64,000 bases of DNA from positions 350,443-414,442 of the forward strand of contig JAJFFT010000005.1 of assembly GCA_021776525.1 (NCBI GenBank), read 5' to 3'. The DNA is from Robiginitomaculum sp. GTDB taxonomy: Bacteria; Pseudomonadota; Alphaproteobacteria; Caulobacterales; Maricaulaceae. Below, one piece after another: positions 58,916-64,000 of this stretch; position 1 is the stretch's first letter, and every line of letters starts with the position of its first letter. Under the pieces are notes generated by a model. The model made no database searches, was not told where the DNA came from, and saw only the letters and a program-made list of their open reading frames with translations. The position numbers and the translations under genes were made by a program.

Positions 58916-59121
58916 CAGCCCTCTCCCTTTGATTCAGTCGTCTTGGCATGCAAGACGGTTTTCAGGCGCGCAATGTCACGTCGGATGACGCGAACACGAG
59001 CGGTATTTTCCAATTGGCCAGTCGCTTGTTGAAAGCGCAGGTTAAACTGCTCTTTCTTCAAGGTCACAAGCTCATCTTTAATTTGATCTGCGCTTAAGGC
59101 GCGCGCATCTACGGCATTCAT
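58915..59121 (-). CDS. rpmC: ribosomal protein uL29
   Basis: 68 residues, two long helices near the tunnel exit where trigger factor and SRP dock. [41 protein letters not shown] matches the family. It starts 3 bases after rplP. Confidence 0.97.
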   Translation of the reverse strand: MNAVDARALSADQIKDELVTLKKEQFNLRFQQATGQLENTARVRVIRRDIARLKTVLHAKTTESKGEG

Positions 59122-59124
59122 AAC

Positions 59125-59559
59125 TCAATCTCCTGCGTGCTTAACCTCGCCGCCCTGACGGGCAACGATTTTACACTTGATCGGCAGCTTAGCTGCGCCA
59201 AGCGCGAGGGCTTCGCGGGCAACGGCGTCATTAACACCATCAATTTCAAACATAATCCGACCAGGTTTGACCTTGGCAGCCCAAAACTCGACAGACCCCT
59301 TACCTTTACCCATACGGACTTCGGTAGGTTTTTTAGAAACAGGTACATCAGGAAAAATTCTGATCCATACGCGGCCGGCCCGTTTCATGTGGCGGGTAAT
59401 GGCACGACGCGTGGCTTCAATCTGACGTGAAGTGACCCGTTCTGGTTCCATGGCTTTGAGGCCATATGATCCAAAGTTTAACGCAAATCCACCTTTGGCC
59501 TTACCTTTGATACGGCCTTTGTGCATCTTGCGAAACTTAGTCTTTTTTGGTTGCAGCAT
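59125..59559 (-). CDS. rplP: ribosomal protein uL16
   Basis: 144 residues. [24 protein letters not shown] and [27 protein letters not shown] are diagnostic; it positions tRNA at the peptidyl-transferase side. About seven residues longer than E. coli at the C-terminus. It follows rpsC by 22 bases. Confidence 0.98.
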   Translation of the reverse strand: MLQPKKTKFRKMHKGRIKGKAKGGFALNFGSYGLKAMEPERVTSRQIEATRRAITRHMKRAGRVWIRIFPDVPVSKKPTEVRMGKGKGSVEFWAAKVKPGRIMFEIDGVNDAVAREALALGAAKLPIKCKIVARQGGEVKHAGD

Positions 59560-59581
59560 GATCCTGCCCTAGTCCTAATAT

Positions 59582-60286
59582 TTACGCGTTAGCGCGCGAA
59601 GAACGCGCCCGGTTTTCGCCACTGGCTTCGGCCTTACGATCTTGTGCCATCGGATCGTGTTCCATGATCTCACCTTTGTAGATCCAGACCTTGATGCCGA
59701 TAATGCCCATAGCGGTTTTGGCTTCTGCGGTTCCATAATCAATGTCAGCGCGAAGCGTATGCAGCGGCACAGAACCATCATGGTATTGTTCGGAACGTGC
59801 AATTTCTGCGCCATTCAAACGACCGCCAACTTTAATCTTACAGCCTTTGGCACCCATACGGATGGTGGTTTGCAGTGCACGTTTCATGGCCCGACGAAAA
59901 GCCATACGACGTTCCAATTGCTGGGCAATGCCTTCAGCAACCAGTGTGGCGTCAATTTCGGCTTTGCGAATTTCGACCAGGTTCACAAACACTTCATCCT
60001 GAACAATTTTGCTCAAGGCTTTGCGCAGCACTTCAATGTCAGCACCTTTTTTACCGATAACCACACCAGGACGTGCGGTATAAATGGTAATGCGGCATTT
60101 TTTGTGCGGACGCTCGATAACAATACGGGAAATCCCGGCTTGGCTCAGACGTGCCTTAATAAACTTGCGCAAGCGCAGGTCTTCATGCAGCAAACGACCA
60201 TATTCACGTGAGTTTGCGTACCAACGCGAATCCCAAGTGCGGTTAATGCCGAGCCGAAGCCCGATTGGATTGACCTTATGACCCAT
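59582..60286 (-). CDS. rpsC: ribosomal protein uS3
   Basis: 234 residues. [23 protein letters not shown], the KH domain with [18 protein letters not shown], and the C-terminal [24 protein letters not shown] are visible. It lines the mRNA entry channel. The ATG overlaps the rplV stop by one base. Confidence 0.98.
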   Translation of the reverse strand: MGHKVNPIGLRLGINRTWDSRWYANSREYGRLLHEDLRLRKFIKARLSQAGISRIVIERPHKKCRITIYTARPGVVIGKKGADIEVLRKALSKIVQDEVFVNLVEIRKAEIDATLVAEGIAQQLERRMAFRRAMKRALQTTIRMGAKGCKIKVGGRLNGAEIARSEQYHDGSVPLHTLRADIDYGTAEAKTAMGIIGIKVWIYKGEIMEHDPMAQDRKAEASGENRARSSRANA

Positions 60287-60666
60287 CAGGCTTGCTCCTC
60301 GACTTCGCGCACCACGATTGTGATTTCTGAAAACGGCTTCATGATTTTCGCGGAACGACCACGTGCCCGAGCACGCCAGCGTTTCATCACCAGGTTTTTG
60401 CCGACAAAAGCCTGAGACACCACCAGCTGGTCAATGTCCAGCCCGTGATTGTTTTCGGCATTGGCAATGGCTGATTCCAGACATTTCTTAACCGGCAGCG
60501 CAATGCGACGGCGAGAAAATTCCAGTGTGGCCAAAGCTTTTTCAACTTTCATGCCGCGAATGGATTGCGCCACCAGGTTCAGCTTTTGACCGCCGGTACG
60601 CAGATTGCGCGCCTTTGCAAAAGCTTCCGTGTCGCCTACGCGACGTGGATTTGCTTGCTTACCCAT
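60286..60666 (-). CDS. rplV: ribosomal protein uL22
   Basis: 126 residues. [26 protein letters not shown] and the tunnel beta-hairpin region [26 protein letters not shown] (reading [12 protein letters not shown] here) are present. Macrolide-relevant hairpin length looks normal. It starts 2 bases after rpsS. Confidence 0.98.
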   Translation of the reverse strand: MGKQANPRRVGDTEAFAKARNLRTGGQKLNLVAQSIRGMKVEKALATLEFSRRRIALPVKKCLESAIANAENNHGLDIDQLVVSQAFVGKNLVMKRWRARARGRSAKIMKPFSEITIVVREVEEQA

Positions 60667-60668
60667 AA

Positions 60669-60947
60669 CTAACCCCGTTTCGCCTTCTTATCGGCCGTGT
60701 GGCCGTAATATGTGCGGGTTGGCGAAAATTCGCCAAGCTTGTGCCCGATCATGTCCTCGTTAATCAAAACGGGGACAAATTTCTTGCCATTGTGCACCTG
60801 AAACGTCAGGCCCACGAATTGTGGCAGAATGGTCGAGCGACGCGACCAGGTTTTAATTGCTTTCTTGCGTCCATCAGTATGGCTAGCCTCTGCTTTTTTA
60901 AGCAGATAACCATCAACAAAAGGACCTTTCCAAACCGAACGTGGCAC
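60669..60947 (-). CDS. rpsS: ribosomal protein uS19
   Basis: 92 residues. [20 protein letters not shown] and [25 protein letters not shown] identify it; it sits in the 30S head with S13. Initiation is at GTG with GGAG 6 bases upstream. Confidence 0.98.
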   Translation of the reverse strand: MPRSVWKGPFVDGYLLKKAEASHTDGRKKAIKTWSRRSTILPQFVGLTFQVHNGKKFVPVLINEDMIGHKLGEFSPTRTYYGHTADKKAKRG

Positions 60948-60956
60948 GTCGATCTC

Positions 60957-61799
60957 CTAACGCTTTTTCTTCAGGTGACGAGAACGAATAATCATCTTGT
61001 CTGAAGGTTTATTTTTCTTGCGGGTACGAGCACCCTTGGTTGGTTTGCCCCAAGGCGTCACCGGATGGCGACCACCTGAGGTCCGGCCTTCACCACCACC
61101 GTGTGGGTGATCGACCGGGTTCATGGCAACACCACGAACACTTGGGCGTTTACCAAGCCAGCGATTACGGCCAGCTTTACCCAGATTGATGTTCATGTGG
61201 TCCTGATTAGAGACGGCACCAACGGTAGCCATGCAATTATCGGGAACCAGGCGCATTTCACCAGATTTAAGCCGCAACTGAGCATGACCGCCATCGCGAC
61301 CAACCAGTTGACAATAGGCACCGGCTGAACGGGCAATTTGACCGCCTTTTTCCGGCTTCATTTCCACATTGTGGATGATTGTACCGACCGGCATAGTGCG
61401 CAGCGGCATGCAGTTGCCAGGCTTAACATCGGCGCCATTGCGCGATGAAACAACTTTATCGCCAGCGGCCAGACGTTGCGGTGCGAGGATATAAACCTTT
61501 TCACCATCTTCGTACTGGATCAGTGCAATAAAGGCGGTGCGGTTCGGATCATATTCGATCCGCAGAACTTCACCGACCATGTCATATTTGCGCCGTTTGA
61601 AATCGACCATGCGATACAAACGTTTGGCACCACCACCACGACGACGCATGGTGATCCGACCTTTATTATTACGGCCGCCCTTTTTGCTTAAGCCCTCGAC
61701 GAGGGTCTTTTCCGGGCGTCCTTTCCACAGCGCTGCACGGTCCACCAGGACCAAGGCGCGGCGGCCAGGAGATGTTGGTTTGAACGTTTTAAGAGCCAT
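60957..61799 (-). CDS. rplB: ribosomal protein uL2
   Basis: 280 residues. The essential [31 protein letters not shown] segment near the peptidyl-transferase centre is intact, as is the N-terminal [18 protein letters not shown]. It follows rplW by 15 bases and precedes rpsS by 9. Confidence 0.98.
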   Translation of the reverse strand: MALKTFKPTSPGRRALVLVDRAALWKGRPEKTLVEGLSKKGGRNNKGRITMRRRGGGAKRLYRMVDFKRRKYDMVGEVLRIEYDPNRTAFIALIQYEDGEKVYILAPQRLAAGDKVVSSRNGADVKPGNCMPLRTMPVGTIIHNVEMKPEKGGQIARSAGAYCQLVGRDGGHAQLRLKSGEMRLVPDNCMATVGAVSNQDHMNINLGKAGRNRWLGKRPSVRGVAMNPVDHPHGGGEGRTSGGRHPVTPWGKPTKGARTRKKNKPSDKMIIRSRHLKKKR

Positions 61800-61814
61800 T
61801 TCTCTACCCTACCC

Positions 61815-62108
61815 TCAAAGACCGGTCGTGATGTCGATGGAATGTCCATCAACCAAAGTCACGATCGCCTTTTTAACGTCCACACGCTTGCCCAGATGGC
61901 CGCGAAAACGCTTGACCTTACCCCGGGTGCGAATGGTGTTGACCTTCTCGACCTTAACCTTGAAGAGCGCTTCAACGGCTTCGGCGATTTCTTTTTTATT
62001 CGCGCTCAGCGGAACCTTGAAAACAACTTTATTATGCTCGGAGAGCAAAGTTGCCTTTTCGGTAATAACCGGAGCGAGAATAGTATCGTAATGACGTTCG
62101 GTGCTCAT
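61815..62108 (-). CDS. rplW: ribosomal protein uL23
   Basis: 97 residues at the tunnel exit. [35 protein letters not shown] is characteristic. The ATG overlaps the rplD stop (ATGA). Confidence 0.98.
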   Translation of the reverse strand: MSTERHYDTILAPVITEKATLLSEHNKVVFKVPLSANKKEIAEAVEALFKVKVEKVNTIRTRGKVKRFRGHLGKRVDVKKAIVTLVDGHSIDITTGL

Positions 62109-62725
62109 TTGAAGCGTGCCTCCAGATCAGCAACCGCAGCCTTGGTAAGAACCAGGGTATGACGGCGCAGTACGTCGTAAACATTGATGCCGACACTCGG
62201 CAACACATCCACATTGGGAATATTGCGTGCGGCAAGTGAAAAATTCTTGTCGAGCTCTGCACCACCAACAACCAGCGCATTCTCAATACCAAGTTTGGCA
62301 AGCGAGTCGCGCAGCTCTTTGGTTTTAGGAGAAGACATTTTAGCCTCATCCATGATGATCAGCTCTTTGGCACCAGCCTTGGCAGAAAGCGCGTGTTTGA
62401 TAGCCAAACGACGAACTTTCTTTTGCAGGTCATGAGCGTGTGAACGCACAACAGGACCAAAGGCGCGGGCACCACCGATAAAGATATTTGACCGACGTGA
62501 ACCGTGACGCGCTGTACCACCACCCTTCTGGTTGCCATAACGCTTACCAGTACGGGAGATTTCAGAGCGCAATTTTGTTTTATGCGTACCAGCCTGACGT
62601 TTGGCCAGTTGATAGCGAACCATGCGGTGCAAAATATCTTTGCGAGGTTCAAGGCCGAAAATGTCGTCAGCAAGCTCCAGCTCGCCGGCGGCTTTCGCGC
62701 CTAATGTTGTCACTTTAATTTTCAT
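62105..62725 (-). CDS. rplD: ribosomal protein uL4
   Basis: 206 residues. The tunnel loop [34 protein letters not shown] is intact. In E. coli L4 also represses the S10 operon; no L4 leader target is visible here. It overlaps rplC (ATGA) and rplW (ATGA). Confidence 0.98.
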   Translation of the reverse strand: MKIKVTTLGAKAAGELELADDIFGLEPRKDILHRMVRYQLAKRQAGTHKTKLRSEISRTGKRYGNQKGGGTARHGSRRSNIFIGGARAFGPVVRSHAHDLQKKVRRLAIKHALSAKAGAKELIIMDEAKMSSPKTKELRDSLAKLGIENALVVGGAELDKNFSLAARNIPNVDVLPSVGINVYDVLRRHTLVLTKAAVADLEARFK

Positions 62726-63465
62726 GACTGGTCATCCTTTTGCTCGGCTGGTGCCTCTGCGGGCGCTTCAGCGGGAGCAGCTTCTGCTTTGGTTGCAGAT
62801 TTAACGACACCAGGAACCGGCACATCCATGCCAACACCTTTGACGGCATCACGAATTTCAATCCAGGTCCCTTTGGAACCAGGAACCGCACCACGGATCA
62901 AAACCAGACCGCGTTCGGCATCCGTACGCACAACTTCAAGGTTTTGCGTGCTGATCCGTTTGGCGCCCATGTGGCCAGCCATTTTCTTGCCTTTAAAGAC
63001 TTTACCAGGATCCTGGCACTGGCCGGTCGAGCCATGTGATCTGTGAGAGATCGACACACCGTGCGTCGCCCGCAAACCACCAAAGTTATGGCGCTTCATG
63101 GCACCGGCAAAACCTTTACCGATGGACACCGCAGAAACATCAACCTTTTGACCGGAAACAAAGTGTTCCGCAGACAGCTCGGCACCAACATCCAGCATGC
63201 AATCATCGCTAACGCGAAACTCTACCAGTTTTTGACGCGGCTCAACTTCGGCCTTGGCATAGTGACCGCGCAGGGCCTTGGATGTCCGTGAAACCTTAGC
63301 TTTACCAGCACCCAGTTGAATGGCTGTGTAGCCGTCTTTTTCAACAGTGCGGTGCGCCACAACAGCACAACCACCCAGTTCCAGGACGGTGACCGGTATG
63401 TGCGCGCCATCCTCAGAGAAGATGCGGCTCATGCCGAGTTTTTTTGCAATTACGCCAGTACGCAT
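62722..63465 (-). CDS. rplC: ribosomal protein uL3 with C-terminal Ala/Pro-rich tail
   Basis: 247 residues. [20 protein letters not shown], the methylated-Gln region [28 protein letters not shown] and [18 protein letters not shown] are standard L3. After residue ~215 comes an extra tail dominated by repeats of APAE (about 227-241) and ending KDDQS, absent from E. coli L3 (209 residues). It overlaps rplD by four bases. Confidence 0.97.
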   Translation of the reverse strand: MRTGVIAKKLGMSRIFSEDGAHIPVTVLELGGCAVVAHRTVEKDGYTAIQLGAGKAKVSRTSKALRGHYAKAEVEPRQKLVEFRVSDDCMLDVGAELSAEHFVSGQKVDVSAVSIGKGFAGAMKRHNFGGLRATHGVSISHRSHGSTGQCQDPGKVFKGKKMAGHMGAKRISTQNLEVVRTDAERGLVLIRGAVPGSKGTWIEIRDAVKGVGMDVPVPGVVKSATKAEAAPAEAPAEAPAEQKDDQS

Positions 63466-63467
63466 TG

Positions 63468-63782
63468 TTACGCTCCCAGCTTGATTTCGACGTCGACACC
63501 AGCCGACAGATCAAGTTTCATTAGCGCGTCAACAGTTTGCGGTGTTGGATCAACGATATCCAGAACCCGTTTGTGAACACGAATTTCAAACTGTTCACGA
63601 GACTTTTTATTGACGTGTGGTGAGCGGTTCACCGTGAACTTTTCAATACGCGTTGGCAGCGGAATAGGCCCGCGAACCGATGCGCCTGTGCGCTTGGCCG
63701 TATTGATAATTTCAACTGCTGAATGATCCAACACGCGATGGTCGAATGCTTTCAGGCGAATGCGTATATTTTGGCGGTCCAT
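63468..63782 (-). CDS. rpsJ: ribosomal protein uS10
   Basis: 104 residues. [40 protein letters not shown] and [32 protein letters not shown] are diagnostic. Besides the ribosome it joins NusB in antitermination. It starts 2 bases before rplC and follows tuf across a 76-base gap with a strong hairpin. Confidence 0.98.
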   Translation of the reverse strand: MDRQNIRIRLKAFDHRVLDHSAVEIINTAKRTGASVRGPIPLPTRIEKFTVNRSPHVNKKSREQFEIRVHKRVLDIVDPTPQTVDALMKLDLSAGVDVEIKLGA

Positions 63783-63816
63783 AATACTTGTCCGGTCGTT
63801 TTGCGGATGAATAAGT

Positions 63817-63847
63817 GAACGCGGCGTTCAAAAAGAACGCCGCGCTC
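63817..63847 (-). other. hairpin between tuf and rpsJ
   Basis: CGCGGCGTTC and GAACGCCGCG pair over 10 bases around an AAAAA loop (TTTTT on the transcribed strand). There is no U-run after it, so partial termination or RNA processing between tuf and rpsJ is more likely than a full terminator. Confidence 0.55.
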
Positions 63848-63858
63848 GATGAATAGTC

Positions 63859-64000
63859 TTATTCGATAATTTTGCTGACCACGCCGGCGCCGACGGTACG
63901 GCCGCCTTCACGGATGGCAAAGCGGAGTTTTTCTTCCATGGCGATGGGCTGGATCAGCTCAACATTGACGTTCACATTGTCACCAGGCATGACCATTTCC
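63859..64000 (-). CDS. tuf: elongation factor Tu, C-terminal end only
   Basis: The last 46 codons: [33 protein letters not shown] then [13 protein letters not shown], the end of domain 3. The remainder lies beyond the right edge. EF-Tu brings aminoacyl-tRNA to the ribosome. It stands upstream of rpsJ in the same direction, the usual str/S10 boundary. Confidence 0.96.
   Translation of the reverse strand, partial: EMVMPGDNVNVNVELIQPIAMEEKLRFAIREGGRTVGAGVVSKIIE

Overview
The window is ordinary chromosomal DNA of an alphaproteobacterium of moderate GC content. Three things point there: the gene order lipA - COQ10-like - cinA - ispDF / dusB, the fused ispDF, and a complete tuf-S10-spc-alpha ribosomal cluster running into adk, rpsM, rpsK, rpoA and rplQ. 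I see no rRNA genes, phage, insertion sequences, integrons or CRISPR arrays. Gene density is high and many neighbours overlap by 1-4 bases.

Region 1 (1-7,100): the 5' part of dusB is divergent from ispDF and cinA. Facing them is lipA - COQ10-like, and lipA carries an in-frame TAA. A coupled pair of exported proteins follows (DUF6702-like plus an M1 metallopeptidase). Region 2 (7,200-24,150) is a mosaic of short units: a stand-alone Aas-like acyl-ACP/CoA ligase, a duplicated secreted protein coupled to an SDR, a TetR/alcohol dehydrogenase divergent pair, a leaderless Rrf2 regulator coupled to a cytochrome-b-like membrane protein, a TPR/Asp-hydroxylase, a cold-shock gene with a long structured leader, an amidase, UspA, MAPEG, PccB, two small secreted Cys proteins, Tgt and an MFS pump. 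Region 3 (24,360-26,800): tRNA-Lys(UUU) and a cytochrome c-FTR1 iron permease behind a Fur-like dyad.

Region 4 (26,800-37,300) is a nine-gene minus-strand run, kbl-tdh-cdd-punA-deoC-ALDH-deoA-deoB-add. It would turn nucleosides into glyceraldehyde-3-phosphate plus acetaldehyde, with a two-domain aldehyde dehydrogenase placed to oxidise the acetaldehyde; kbl-tdh turn threonine into glycine and acetyl-CoA. Region 5 (37,500-50,000): alpha-2-macroglobulin coupled to PBP1C, RarA, a DegP-like protease, an overlooked 34-residue membrane protein, and a tautomerase/thioesterase pair divergent from an HxlR regulator with a strong operator. Region 6 (50,000-64,000) is the ribosomal protein cluster, all on the minus strand.

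No wholly new large system is evident. The best leads are the nonsense codon in lipA, an 11-base-phased G-run/A-tract array between pbpC and rarA, the 34-residue membrane protein, the loss of structural-zinc cysteines in both Tdh and Tgt, and several well-formed operators and leader hairpins.
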